A stretch of DNA of 47,852 bases, taken from assembly GCF_000770585.1 (NCBI RefSeq), contig NZ_JNCF01000020.1, forward strand, positions 1 to 47,852, read 5' to 3'. This document shows positions 26,357 through 35,158 of this stretch, one piece after another. The notes under the pieces were generated by a model. The model had not been told where the DNA came from. It was given only the letters and a program-made list of their open reading frames with translations, and did no database searches. Position numbers and translations under genes: made by a program. Source of the stretch: Legionella norrlandica (GTDB lineage Bacteria; Pseudomonadota; Gammaproteobacteria; Legionellales; Legionellaceae). Position 1 is the stretch's first letter, and each line of letters starts with the position of its first letter.

Positions 26357-27640
26357 CTATCCTCTCCCTTCTTCTCTAGTACAACAATATGTTTCATCAA
26401 TTAATAGCAAAGTCAGTAATGCTAAAATCAAAGATATTGGCAACAGCAGAAGAGACCAGTAGTATCCTTGTAAAGTAAATTGGTGAATGCCATCAATTAC
26501 TGCTCCATCCCAACTCCAGTCTAACAAAGCACCAACTAGTGGCTCAAATAAAGCCTCAAAAATTGAATTAAATGTGTTCATAATACCAAGCACTGTAGCG
26601 ACAAGGATCAAAGGGAACAACTCTCTGATCATGGCAAAACTGGTAAAAAACCCACTTGCACTAAAACCAAAGATAAATAAAAGAACTATCAAAGTAAGCA
26701 AATATTGGTTTGAGCTATAAATGACAACCAATAGACTTATTAAAGCTGAAAATGTTCCCGTAAATAGCACTGGTTTTCTGCGTCTTATGAAATCTGAGAA
26801 CCAACCCCAAAATGGCGCACCTGCCGCAAAACCTACAAAAATAAACGAGATAGCAAGAGCGGCATCAGTACGTGACAAATGATAGGCTTTTTCTAAAAAA
26901 GGCACTCCCCACAAGCCGCCAAAAACTGAAACAGGAGCAAAAGCTAATCCACTATATAAAGATAAAGCCCAAGCCTGTTTATTAATCACAATACGTCGTA
27001 ATAGCTCACTAATCTTTTCTTGATTATTTGGAACCTGCTGTGTTTGAACAGGTTTATCTCTTAAAACGAGAAAATACAGAACTCCTAACACAATACCCAT
27101 AGCACTAACTACCTCAAGTGCCATTCTCCAACCTTCTTGTTGAACCAAAAATGCCAAAGGCATCTGTCCACCTACCGCACCCAACATGGCGGCTGTCATA
27201 AACATCCCGGAAACTAAAGCAAATCGTGTTGGAGAAAACCATACTGCTGCTAATTTAAAACAGGAAACTGCAGCAAAAGCTGCTCCTGCCCCCATTAATG
27301 CTCGACTCAAACAAGCTAGCCATAAGGTATCGGTTTGTGAAAAAATAAAAGTACTAATACTGCATACAAAAATGGCAAGAGTTGTCAGCAATCGTGGGCT
27401 GTACCTATCCAACATGATGCCAACAGGTATTTGCATGAACAAATAGGAATAAAAATAAAAAGCGGATAAATTCCCAAGGCCGGTAGCATTCACCTCAAAG
27501 GCTTTCATCAAATCAGCCGTCATCACACTAGGGGATACCTGAATCAAATACTTATAAAAAAAGAAACACGCAGCTATCGCCCATATGATCCAGAGATAAG
27601 TTTTAGCAAGCAAAGGATGCTTAAATGGAAATGTGTTCAC
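26357..27640 (-). CDS. MFS transporter, Pht-like
   Basis: The 427-residue protein has twelve predicted membrane helices and MFS signatures: GIMLDRYSPRLL after helix 2, ALMGAGAAFAAVSCFKLAAVWF and a second loop motif GWFSDFIRRRKP. The region QVSPSVMTADLMKAFEVNAT, GLGNLSAFYFYSYLFMQIPV is typical of the Legionella Pht group and its relatives, which import amino acids such as threonine (PhtA) or valine (PhtJ) in the host vacuole. The start is GTG at 27640 with TTAGGAG ahead. A Val-rich leader upstream suggests valine or branched-chain control. Substrate is inferred only. Confidence 0.85.
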   Translation of the reverse strand: MNTFPFKHPLLAKTYLWIIWAIAACFFFYKYLIQVSPSVMTADLMKAFEVNATGLGNLSAFYFYSYLFMQIPVGIMLDRYSPRLLTTLAIFVCSISTFIFSQTDTLWLACLSRALMGAGAAFAAVSCFKLAAVWFSPTRFALVSGMFMTAAMLGAVGGQMPLAFLVQQEGWRMALEVVSAMGIVLGVLYFLVLRDKPVQTQQVPNNQEKISELLRRIVINKQAWALSLYSGLAFAPVSVFGGLWGVPFLEKAYHLSRTDAALAISFIFVGFAAGAPFWGWFSDFIRRRKPVLFTGTFSALISLLVVIYSSNQYLLTLIVLLFIFGFSASGFFTSFAMIRELFPLILVATVLGIMNTFNSIFEALFEPLVGALLDWSWDGAVIDGIHQFTLQGYYWSLLLLPISLILALLTLLLIDETYCCTREEGRG

Positions 27641-27840
27641 AATAACTCCTAACTTGTTCGCATTAGGTTAGAGACAGAAATCAATAACCGCTTATTCTTA
27701 CCCGCCGATATTTCCGCCCTGAGGCGGGGCAGATAAGTCAGGAGAGTAGCCGTCTCAGAGCAGGAGAAAGGGTAACACTGACCACCACGACGACAACTGA
27801 GATTAATGAACCTAATGAGATGGTGGCAACCCAACAGCTA
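27641..27840 (-). promoter_or_regulatory. putative valine attenuator leader for the MFS gene
   Basis: On the minus strand, 27780-27797 reads as six consecutive Val codons (GTT GTC GTC GTG GTG GTC) in an open frame that continues SVTLSPALRRLLS and stops at TGA 27738-27740. The next bases hold alternative pairings: CCGCC-TCAG-GGCGG at 27714-27727, or the same GGCGGGGC-complement with GGCGGG at 27701-27706. This resembles the leaders of ilv operons. No ATG starts the frame; the nearest is a TTG at about 27889, so the start is unresolved and the call is tentative. Confidence 0.45.
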
Positions 27841-28015
27841 ATCTGTTGGTATTTTGGGAGAGCGATTCTCTTTTTATTAATTGCCAACTTTTATTCATAA
27901 AAAACAAATGATTAAAACACAATGTGAAATGTTAACTTTTTATTCAATGTGTTGTCAAGATTGCAAATCACCAAAGGCATCCTTTTTAAGCTATTATAGT
28001 AGATTACACTATATT
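27841..28015. other. intergenic region between MFS leader and SH2-like gene
   Basis: This AT-rich stretch should contain the promoter of the MFS leader transcript and the end of the SH2-like gene's transcript. I see no gene or repeat. Confidence 0.35.
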
Positions 28016-28486
28016 TTAATCAAACGGTGTGTATCGATTTGTAGACGTTGATCCTGTAAACTCGTTCGCTGTATAACCCGTGTATTGCGCATTCTGGGAG
28101 GATTCGTTTGACTTAGGAATTAGTTGTTTGTTTAAATTATAACCATAATCACTTAATAATTGAACCAAACTCTCAAAGCTTTTTGGGGGAAGTGCCTTAC
28201 TAAAAGCAGCCTCAGCGCGTTTTGAGAACTCAATCGCCTTATAGAAATCTGAGGGTCCAAACTCCCATTTATTTCCCACAAAACCAATTCGGATATGAAC
28301 GTACCTGTCCTTTTCATGATTAAAATAGGTAATCGTCAAAAGTCCAGGCACAGAACTTTCTCTCAAGAGCCACACTGCTTTATCCTCTTTTTGAGGTGCT
28401 CCTTCTTTATCTAGCCGCAAACACGCTTTTTTTGCATCAGTTTCGGATGAGAAAATGACTGTTTGATTTTCTGCTTTTGATTCCAT
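28016..28486 (-). CDS. SH2-like domain protein, probable effector
   Basis: The 156-residue protein contains a compact pattern of an SH2 domain: AVWLLRESSVPGLLTITYFN at about 37-56, matching the FLVRES strand with the phosphotyrosine-binding arginine at R42, then KDRYVHIRIGF with a histidine (H64) at the betaD position. A helix before (DAKKACLRLDKEG) and one after (SFESLVQLLSDYGYNL) match alphaA and alphaB. SH2 domains are eukaryotic; Legionella is known to encode them as effectors. The tail (YTGYTANEFTGSTSTNRYTPFD region) is Tyr/Ser/Thr-rich. AGGAGA precedes the ATG. Binding to host phosphotyrosine is inferred. Confidence 0.72.
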   Translation of the reverse strand: MESKAENQTVIFSSETDAKKACLRLDKEGAPQKEDKAVWLLRESSVPGLLTITYFNHEKDRYVHIRIGFVGNKWEFGPSDFYKAIEFSKRAEAAFSKALPPKSFESLVQLLSDYGYNLNKQLIPKSNESSQNAQYTGYTANEFTGSTSTNRYTPFD

Positions 28487-28796
28487 AACTGTCTCCTAAT
28501 AGGGATCTTGCAAAAGTACTTGGTCTCGGATGATACTTCGAATTAAATTATTCGTCTTTACGTAATTATAAGCACATTAAAAAAGATATACAAAATGATA
28601 AAAATAAAAATTATTTGTCTATATATTGGGAGATGCTAATATTAACCTAAAACGTAAAGCACTGGCGTAATCACCTCGGCCCGAGTTTTATTAAATTGCT
28701 TGGAACAGAAACACAGGCAGAAACAAAAACTAAACATCCAGTCCCCTCCTAGTATACGAGAATTCGTACGTCATGCAAACCAAGAGGGAAATACTT
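28487..28796. other. intergenic region
   Basis: This 310-base AT-rich stretch lies upstream of the SH2-like gene and downstream of the uridine-kinase-like gene, both on the minus strand. It should hold the SH2-gene promoter. A short palindrome CTCGGCCCGAG near 28674 is followed by TTTTATT, but its loop is too small to call a terminator. Confidence 0.35.
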
Positions 28797-29483
28797 TTAA
28801 TAGGATAATCTCGAAGAATCCTGATGTTGTTGCCCAGGACATAAAAACTCTAGTAATTTTTCTAATTCGCCCTTAACTATTAACGGAACTTTTTCACTAG
28901 ATATATTTTTAGTAGGCAACCAAATATTATCTATGACTATATCTGAAGATACCATATGAGTAGCTACGTATTGAAAAAATCCTCCCATCTGGTTTTTCTT
29001 CATAGCCTGAATATGAGATTCTGATTGCTTTCTTTCAACCATATCTCTTTCTTCTTTTCTAGTATAATTGTCTTTTAGTTGATGTGATTGCAAATAAACT
29101 TTGAATTTTTCTGTTTCCCTTCTCAAAAATGAGGGGTATTCACCGGCAAAAATGCCTTCAACGATAATGACATTGGTAGGTTCAATTGATACCTCTCCCT
29201 CCTCTACCCTGTCGCCAGTTACCATACTATACGTTGGCCTAGTAATAGCTTTTCCAGCCTCCAAATCCCGTAAATGCTCCCGTATTAAGGACTGCTCCAG
29301 GGCTTCAGGAACATCAAAATTCTTTGGCTTTTCAGGATCTAACTTGCTCTTTGGTAAGTAATAATGATCCAAACTCAATATAGAAACAGTTAATTGTTGA
29401 TCCTCTGCTTTTAATTTAATTTCCTCTGAAACCGTAGACTTCCCTGATCCAGTACCTCCAATAACAAAGATAAATTTAGGCAT
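28797..29483 (-). CDS. uridine kinase-like P-loop kinase
   Basis: The product, 228 residues from the ATG at 29483 (GGAAA upstream), has the P-loop GGTGSGKST at 9-17, a SLDHYYLPKSKLDPEKPKNFDVPEAL segment matching the uridine/phosphoribulokinase substrate region (D-Y-Y then NFDxPxA), and VIIVEGIFAGEYPSFL, the Walker-B-like EGI motif. The lid has RKEERDMVERKQ. It belongs to the Udk/PRK fold and likely phosphorylates a nucleoside or small metabolite. It has a longer lid and a divergent C-terminus compared with housekeeping Udk (~213 residues), so the substrate may differ. Confidence 0.8.
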   Translation of the reverse strand: MPKFIFVIGGTGSGKSTVSEEIKLKAEDQQLTVSILSLDHYYLPKSKLDPEKPKNFDVPEALEQSLIREHLRDLEAGKAITRPTYSMVTGDRVEEGEVSIEPTNVIIVEGIFAGEYPSFLRRETEKFKVYLQSHQLKDNYTRKEERDMVERKQSESHIQAMKKNQMGGFFQYVATHMVSSDIVIDNIWLPTKNISSEKVPLIVKGELEKLLEFLCPGQQHQDSSRLSY

Positions 29484-29959
29484 TTTTTTCCAAATGAACA
29501 AAAAGAGGGCATTATAATAGCTTCCTTATAAATTACAATATGGGAAACAACATTAGTTTCTGATGGAGAACTCTACTCGCTTATTCTATCAACCACAAAT
29601 TTTAAAAATTGTGAATAAAACATAACCATTACCACAAGACAAACTCTTAAAAATCCACTTATTATTAATAACTAATTGATAATTAATATTATTTTGTTTA
29701 ATAAATTCCAAAACAGAGCAATGAGGTTATCCACAAAATCTGTGCATATCCTTGTGAATAGCTTGTAAAAGCCCTAGTAAAATCAGTGCCAATCACTAAT
29801 GCTTTTTACTTACCATCTTGCTTTGGACTCAAAAAGAAGGAGAAATAATAAAAATTACTACGTTTTTTTAATCATTAATTTTACTGGTAATTCCTCGTTA
29901 ACTGATTTAAATTAGTGACTTTTAAACTTAATAATAAACATGGAATGAGTTACTAAATC
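29484..29959. other. AT-rich intergenic region with three DnaA-box-like sites
   Basis: This 476-base region separates divergent genes. It contains TTATCCACA at 29727-29735, a perfect DnaA box, then TGTGCATAT at 29741-29749 and TGTGAATAG at 29753-29761, each one mismatch from the consensus TTATNCACA on the opposite strand. A highly AT-rich tract (about 29640-29715) lies directly to the left. No gene is seen. Confidence 0.5.
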
Positions 29960-30694
29960 ATGAAAAAATTTATTCTAATACCCTTAATTTCTGTCTTATC
30001 CAGTTCATTTGCCCACGCAGGAGGTATGGGAGGCTATAATTCTTCTTGTTGCTCTGGTTTTGTATCACTTGAGGGGGGGTACACCTGGAGTTCAATTGAT
30101 GGATATAATTTTAGTGTCGTTGGGAGCAGCAACACTCTTACATCAACTCAAGACGAGCAAGGTTATACTGCCCGACTTGCAGTAGGCGTGCTCAGTATGA
30201 TAGACGATCAATATGGGATTACTGGAGAAGTTGGCTGGGGTTATTATGGTAAAACTACTATTAACCCAAGCATTTCAGACACTTTTGCCACGCTCCCAGC
30301 GGCCTTAAACATTGAACACACATTAAGTGGATTTGATGCCTTATTAGGCATTAGTTATATTCAAAATTATTTTACTTTGTATGGTAAAGCAGGTGCACTA
30401 ATCCAAAATATGCAAACAAGCTCTACTGCCTATTTTACTCCTACTGTATTTCCAGTCGTAGACAGTTTTAGTCTTAAAACCAATAGGACTGCTGTATTAC
30501 CAACAATCAAGCTTGGAGTAGCTTATAACATAGATTCTAATTGGTCCATCACTGGTTCTTATTTACTTGCTGTGGGAGCAAGCCCAGGAACATCTGGGGT
30601 TTTTAATCCTGTTACATTAAGATCCAGCTTAACCCTTGATGATCAAAACCCCATGATGAATACTGCTTTGCTGGGAATACAATACACAGCATAA
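29960..30694 (+). CDS. outer-membrane beta-barrel protein, Legionella OMP type
   Basis: The 244-residue protein has a signal peptide (MKKFILIPLISVLSSSFAHA) followed by a Gly/Cys-rich start GGMGGYNSSCCSGF, then VSLEGGYTWSSIDGYNF and alternating hydrophobic strands ending in ALLGIQYTA, a typical barrel C-terminus. Legionella genomes carry large families of such short barrels, also called major outer membrane protein-like or hypothetical. No function is evident. It is transcribed away from the uridine-kinase-like gene. Confidence 0.78.
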   Translation: MKKFILIPLISVLSSSFAHAGGMGGYNSSCCSGFVSLEGGYTWSSIDGYNFSVVGSSNTLTSTQDEQGYTARLAVGVLSMIDDQYGITGEVGWGYYGKTTINPSISDTFATLPAALNIEHTLSGFDALLGISYIQNYFTLYGKAGALIQNMQTSSTAYFTPTVFPVVDSFSLKTNRTAVLPTIKLGVAYNIDSNWSITGSYLLAVGASPGTSGVFNPVTLRSSLTLDDQNPMMNTALLGIQYTA

Positions 30695-30716
30695 TTCACG
30701 TTTTTATAATTCCATC

Positions 30717-30745
30717 AGTAATAGATCTCCTTACGATCTATTACT
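30717..30745. terminator. convergent terminator hairpin
   Basis: AGTAATAGATC at 30717-30727 pairs perfectly with GATCTATTACT at 30735-30745 over a seven-base loop, between the convergent barrel gene and phosphoribosyltransferase gene. It overlaps the stop codon of the latter. Confidence 0.65.
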
Positions 30746-31382
30746 TGTTATTCAAATTAAGGAGAGACAGTACTTCATCGTCTTCTGTCTGAGAAAAATC
30801 ATCATACCATAGCCCTACTGCATTAAAAGGGCTCGGTACCATAAGGCAAACATATTCATCCGCAAGGCCTTTCATTGTAGCATTCATATCCTCAGGAGCT
30901 ACAGGAACTGCTACAATAATTTTTTTAGGTGATGCCTTGCGTAAAGCAAGAACAGCGGCACGCATACTTGCCCCAGTTGCGATACCATCATCAACCAAGA
31001 TGACTATTCTATTTTTTAAGTCAGGGAAAGGTCTGCCACCGCGATAAATTGTATTTCGTCTCTCTAATTCGCTTTCTTCTCGAGAAATAACTTCGTCAAT
31101 TGCTTCTTGAGATAACTGTAGATACTGAAGCAAATCCTCATTGTAAACTTTGATTCTATTGCTTGCCAAAGCGCCAAAAGCTAATTCTTCATGACCTGGG
31201 ACACCCAATTTACGGACAATCATCAAATCCAAAGGAGCATTTATAGCCTCTGCAATCATGGCAGCAACAGGTACTCCCCCACGTGGCAATCCAAGTACTA
31301 TTACATCACTTCGGTTTCGATAAAATTTAAGTTGCTCTCCTAATAGCCGACCTGCCTGATAGCGATCTTGAAATCGTTCCAT
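30741..31382 (-). CDS. phosphoribosyltransferase domain protein
   Basis: The 213-residue protein carries the PRPP-binding loop VILVDDGIATGASM at about 128-141 and an N-terminal VIVLGLPRGGVPVAAMIAEA segment, followed by LDLMIVRKLGVPGHEELAFG. This is the stand-alone phosphoribosyltransferase family often found in environmental gamma-proteobacteria and sometimes fused to hydrolases. The exact base or substrate is not known. All PRPP motif residues look intact. No neighbour shares a pathway. Confidence 0.87.
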   Translation of the reverse strand: MERFQDRYQAGRLLGEQLKFYRNRSDVIVLGLPRGGVPVAAMIAEAINAPLDLMIVRKLGVPGHEELAFGALASNRIKVYNEDLLQYLQLSQEAIDEVISREESELERRNTIYRGGRPFPDLKNRIVILVDDGIATGASMRAAVLALRKASPKKIIVAVPVAPEDMNATMKGLADEYVCLMVPSPFNAVGLWYDDFSQTEDDEVLSLLNLNNK

Positions 31383-31601
31383 AAAATTCTACTCAATATA
31401 CTTATCCTTACTACTTATTGTAGTCCCAGATCTGGAAATTAACATGCACTTTGAAAAACTACTTCAAATGCCAAAGCTAATGAGGTTTTTGTCTTAAAAA
31501 TGGACCCATATTTTGATCATTTTTTGGGCATAAATTAAAAATTAACTCTATACTTATTCTGTATGTTACAAAAACAAATTAAATAGTATAAGGAGAGTAT
31601 C

Positions 31602-31844
31602 ATGAATGCACGTTCCGTGTGTTTCCAAGGTTTGTTGCGTAATATAGCTATGATAAGTCTATTGCTTATGGCCGTAGTGTTCACCTCCACAGCAAATGCA
31701 GCTCAAGGATGTGGATATGGATATCATCGTGCCATTCATAATGGTGTTTGTGTACTAAACTATCCAGGTCCTTATGCAACTCCAGCACCATATCATCCAG
31801 GCTGTTGGCGCAATATGTGGGGACAATTACGTTGTTTTAGATAA
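31602..31844 (+). CDS. small secreted Cys/Gly/Tyr-rich protein
   Basis: The 80-residue product follows a strong AAGGAGA site. It has a signal peptide (IAMISLLLMAVVFTSTANAA) and a 47-residue mature part GCGYGYHRAIHNGVCVLNYP with a C-terminal HPGCWRNMWGQLRCFR. The GCGxGYHR...NGxC pattern with a Pro/Tyr spacer is seen in a family of small exported proteins of unknown role in proteobacteria. The four cysteines may form two disulfides. It is monocistronic with its own terminator. Confidence 0.78.
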   Translation: MNARSVCFQGLLRNIAMISLLLMAVVFTSTANAAQGCGYGYHRAIHNGVCVLNYPGPYATPAPYHPGCWRNMWGQLRCFR

Positions 31845-31851
31845 TGGTCTC

Positions 31852-31886
31852 AAAAGCCGCTGACCTTGCAGTATTCAGCGGCTTTT
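31852..31886 (+). terminator. rho-independent terminator
   Basis: AAAAGCCGCTGA at 31852-31863 pairs perfectly with TCAGCGGCTTTT at 31875-31886, and T-rich sequence follows. The A-run and T-run on either side make it usable by both the small secreted gene (plus) and the lipase gene (minus). Confidence 0.88.
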
Positions 31887-31895
31887 GTGTTACTG

Positions 31896-32660
31896 CTATT
31901 GAAATGCTCCTTTTTCTAAAAAATTTATAATTAATTCTTTTGTTTTTGAATTATTCATAATAAAAGTATGAGTGGTATTAATAATGACTGGCTCTGCCTG
32001 TCCTTGTAGATAAGCTGAAGAAGGAGGCACTTTCGCATCAAATCGCCCAGCGATTATACCCATTTTTATATTTGGTATAGGAACACGATGCACATAAGAT
32101 GTTTCATCAGAACTTAGCTCGCCTAGCGGTTTGATAAAATACGTAATCATTGGGAAAAATTTAATCGATAATTTGGCAAGATCTGAGCCTTGATTAGGAG
32201 GTGCCAGCATAATGAGGTAACCAATATTTTTTAATTGTTTTTGAGATAATTTGGATAATGCCTCTCTGACGACAATCCCCCCAAGACTATGTGTAATGAA
32301 ATGAACTTTTAACCCCGGATGATCCACAAGTAATGTCGAAATAAACTGATTGAGATAAATGCCATGTTGTTGAATAGTATATTTCGCAGAAGGATATTTG
32401 TATAAATACACTTCATAACCTAGAGATTCTAAATGGGTTTTTAGGGGTCTCATACTCATATAAGTACGCATTAAACCATGTATTAATACAACGATTTCAT
32501 GGGCATGATTAGGCTTCATTGTAACTACAGAATTAGTTGTATGCATTTCGATTCTATTTTTAGATAAAAATGCATAGGACGGGGTATAAAAAAATATTCC
32601 AAAGAATAACATCAAAATCAATTGAATAGTTAAATTTTTATTAATAATGACATTATTCAT
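31896..32660 (-). CDS. alpha/beta hydrolase, lipase-like, exported
   Basis: The 254-residue protein starts with a hydrophobic signal (LTIQLILMLFFGIFFYTPSY, AF). It shows the oxyanion segment VVLIHGLMRTYMSM, with HG at 61-62, the nucleophile elbow ITHSLGG with S125, and candidates for the acid (GRFDAKVP, D208) and the base (NTTHTFIMNN, H231). The order Ser-Asp-His fits a triacylglycerol lipase or PGAP1-like fold. Legionella secretes many lipases through its type II system. The substrate is unknown. All catalytic residues look present. Confidence 0.82.
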   Translation of the reverse strand: MNNVIINKNLTIQLILMLFFGIFFYTPSYAFLSKNRIEMHTTNSVVTMKPNHAHEIVVLIHGLMRTYMSMRPLKTHLESLGYEVYLYKYPSAKYTIQQHGIYLNQFISTLLVDHPGLKVHFITHSLGGIVVREALSKLSQKQLKNIGYLIMLAPPNQGSDLAKLSIKFFPMITYFIKPLGELSSDETSYVHRVPIPNIKMGIIAGRFDAKVPPSSAYLQGQAEPVIINTTHTFIMNNSKTKELIINFLEKGAFQ

Positions 32661-32895
32661 TATTATCTCTTTTGTATTAATTTAATCAAATCTTGATCCT
32701 TTTTGTTCATAAGTCCAAGATATTGATTACAATTCAATTATTACATCAATTTTATAGTAAACCACCTTTTTGGATATTAATAAAATTCTAAAACTTCAAA
32801 TAAAGCAATTTTTGAACAAAGAGGTGTATTTTTTGTATTTTTTGCGGTATATTTGCTCTATCAAAATATTTAATAATATCAATCTGGGAGAGGAA

Positions 32896-34083
32896 ATGCT
32901 TGAATATTTGACATGGATTACTGCCAGTATTGCACTAGTAAGTAATTCATTTTTTGCAAGCAACCAGCCACCTCATGAGCAATTACAAGTGCCACAGTGT
33001 CTTGGTGCAGAAATTACTATTGCTCATAATGTCTTAGCGGAAAATGAACAATACAAAATCATAGATTTAACCAGTTATGATGCTGAAAAGATGACTCTTT
33101 TAGTGAAACAAACCCAGTGCGGCGACATTATCAATCTCACTGATAAATTCACTGATGTCCAATTAGCCACTAAAAAGAAATCAGCAGAAAATCTATTACG
33201 GAATAGTGCATTAAACTCAGCTAAAACTGAACAGTATATTTATACAATCAAGCATCAAAAAGAAGTAGATATGGCATTAAAAGGAGTAGTTTCTGACAAC
33301 ATTTGGCAAGCGTTAAATCATTTAACCTCCTATGCTAATCGTTCAGCAACCAAAGATACTGGAGTTGATGCGGCGAATTGGTTAAAAACTACATTCGAGA
33401 CCATGGCAAGAACTTATAATCGGGTGGATACAGCAGCATTTTTGGTGAAAACAGGATGGTATAAGCAACCTTCTGTTGTGACAGTGATTGGTAAAGACAT
33501 TAAAACCCCTGCCATTGTAATTGGTGCCCATATGGATACTCTCGATGGGCGTATGCCAGGCGCTGATGAAGGAAGCGGTGCCGCTGCGATTATGGAAACT
33601 GCTCGCACCCTGTTAGCCTCTAAAATTAAATTAAAGCACCCTATCTATATTATTTGGTACGCCGCTACCGATAGAAATTTAGCTGGTTCTCAGTATGTAG
33701 TTCAGTATTTTCAAGAAAAATCTATTCCTATTAAAGCGGTTCTCCAACTCGATAAAACAGGATTTCGCATCAATTCAGCTGACTCTACAATGTGGGTATT
33801 TACTGACAATACCAACAATGATCTGAGTCAATATATTGCAAAATTAATTACAACTTATATTCATGTGCCAGTTGATTTTTCTCAATGCGGTTATGAATGT
33901 AGTGATCATGTCTCCTGGAATGAAGAAAGCATTCCAGTAGCATACCCTGTCGAATCAGATTTAAAAGGCATGAATCCTTATATAGGTAGCTCTTCAGATA
34001 CAATGGACTTATTGAATCTGGAGCATATGACTAATTTTTCAAAATTAGCCTTAGCCTTTGCTATAGAGCTAGGAGTCGAATAA
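32896..34083 (+). CDS. LapA-like M28 peptidase with altered active site
   Basis: From the ATG at 32896, with GGGAGAGG ahead, the product is 395 residues and has a signal peptide (WITASIALVSNSFFASN). The M28 aminopeptidase core is clear: VIGAHMDT (H212), PGADEGSG (D224), then YAATDRNLAGSQYVV, QLDKTGF (D286), and NPYIGSSSDTM. In active family members the third segment is AAEExGLxGS, giving the general base and a zinc ligand, and the last one has His after Ile. Here they are T258/D259 and G364, so the base and at least one zinc ligand are gone. Likely a pseudoenzyme or one with changed chemistry. Confidence 0.82.
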   Translation: MLEYLTWITASIALVSNSFFASNQPPHEQLQVPQCLGAEITIAHNVLAENEQYKIIDLTSYDAEKMTLLVKQTQCGDIINLTDKFTDVQLATKKKSAENLLRNSALNSAKTEQYIYTIKHQKEVDMALKGVVSDNIWQALNHLTSYANRSATKDTGVDAANWLKTTFETMARTYNRVDTAAFLVKTGWYKQPSVVTVIGKDIKTPAIVIGAHMDTLDGRMPGADEGSGAAAIMETARTLLASKIKLKHPIYIIWYAATDRNLAGSQYVVQYFQEKSIPIKAVLQLDKTGFRINSADSTMWVFTDNTNNDLSQYIAKLITTYIHVPVDFSQCGYECSDHVSWNEESIPVAYPVESDLKGMNPYIGSSSDTMDLLNLEHMTNFSKLALAFAIELGVE

Positions 34084-34212
34084 ATAATACAAATATCATG
34101 TTAAGTAAATAAAACTAGAGGGCCGTTGGCATGCCTTCATCATCGACATACTTTGGGCTTTATGCCCACAACCGTAAAGCTAGAAATAATGATGTTATTG
34201 CAGTTTTCTATC

Positions 34213-34980
34213 CTATAAATTTTTAGCTTGATGTGCTATTTGATGATAAATATAAGCTGGATAGAAAAAATAGAAAGGTAACAATTTTACTACCGCATAA
34301 ACAAATAATGGTAAGCCTGCAATTAGAGCTCCCATTTTTAAAACTGGATGTCCACTTGTCATACCAACAATAAACCAGGGAGTTATCAAAGAAAGGAGAA
34401 TCAAGACACGTAATCCCCATACCTTTCCAACCAATTTTTTATTACTGAGAACAAATTGCATAGACTCTAAACTTTTTTTCAAAGGTGATTGCGGATTATT
34501 AACACTTAGAATAGGAGTAAAAATAGCCAGTATATAGGTGAATAAAACCAACAATTGAACAGGCTTAAAGAAAGTACCTGCCATCTGTAAAATAATAACC
34601 GCTAATAAAATGGGCCCCATAGATAAGCTCATTGTTTTAGATGTATCTGGGTTAATAAAATCAATCGCATCATTATTTAAATTAACAATTTTTCCATCCA
34701 GATGCGTCTTAATCGTCTGGTATAAACCATCAAGAAAAGGGAAAAGAGCCAAACAAATCATGCCCAATAGTATTAGAAGATAGGGATAATTAATAATTGC
34801 ATGATTAAAGCTAATCCAACCCCAATGGTTTAATCCCAAAGGAATAATCAATCCAAATACAATCAAAACGGCAAGAGGTGTTAACAAGAGGTAGCTCAAA
34901 GGCCACCAGAGTGAAGAACGACATTGTTCATAAGATTGCCATGCTTCATTAAGCCAAGGAAAGAAATTTTTCAGAGTCAT
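34213..34980 (-). CDS. six-helix membrane protein
   Basis: The product, 255 residues from the internal ATG (MTLKNFFPWLNEAW), has about six hydrophobic segments: YLLLTPLAVLIVFGLIIPL, YLLILLGMICLALFPFL, MGPILLAVIILQMAGTF, LVLFTYILAIFTPIL, VLILLSLITPWFIVGMTSG and LIAGLPLFVYAVVKLLPF. I do not recognise the family. A start four codons further upstream (MFEFM) is possible. It is monocistronic and divergent from nothing obvious. A transport or membrane-organising role is only a guess. Confidence 0.65.
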   Translation of the reverse strand: MTLKNFFPWLNEAWQSYEQCRSSLWWPLSYLLLTPLAVLIVFGLIIPLGLNHWGWISFNHAIINYPYLLILLGMICLALFPFLDGLYQTIKTHLDGKIVNLNNDAIDFINPDTSKTMSLSMGPILLAVIILQMAGTFFKPVQLLVLFTYILAIFTPILSVNNPQSPLKKSLESMQFVLSNKKLVGKVWGLRVLILLSLITPWFIVGMTSGHPVLKMGALIAGLPLFVYAVVKLLPFYFFYPAYIYHQIAHQAKNL

Positions 34981-35158
34981 AAATTCGAACACAATTTATA
35001 TCAAATAATTCATATTAGCACGTAAGTTCTGAGGTTAGAAGCCCGGTATTCAGTCAGGGCAAAATCATAGTTTGATACGTTTTTAATTGCGCGCCATTCC
35101 CACCATACACAAGTATGGCATAATGTTAACTACCTTTTAGTTCAAACCCCAGAAATAG

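Noticed and set aside
27649-27834. 61-codon minus-strand ORF with Cys/Arg-rich product upstream of the MFS gene
   Set aside because: It is the wrong frame of the putative leader region; codons look random and the Val-rich frame explains the sequence better.
28674-28695. Terminator at CTCGGCCCGAG followed by TTTTATT
   Set aside because: The hairpin would need a one-base loop, and no plus-strand gene ends there.
32770-32895. Upstream start that adds 42 residues to the M28 peptidase
   Set aside because: The ATG at 32896 has a strong ribosome site and begins a signal peptide; the extension is basic and aromatic-rich with no family match.
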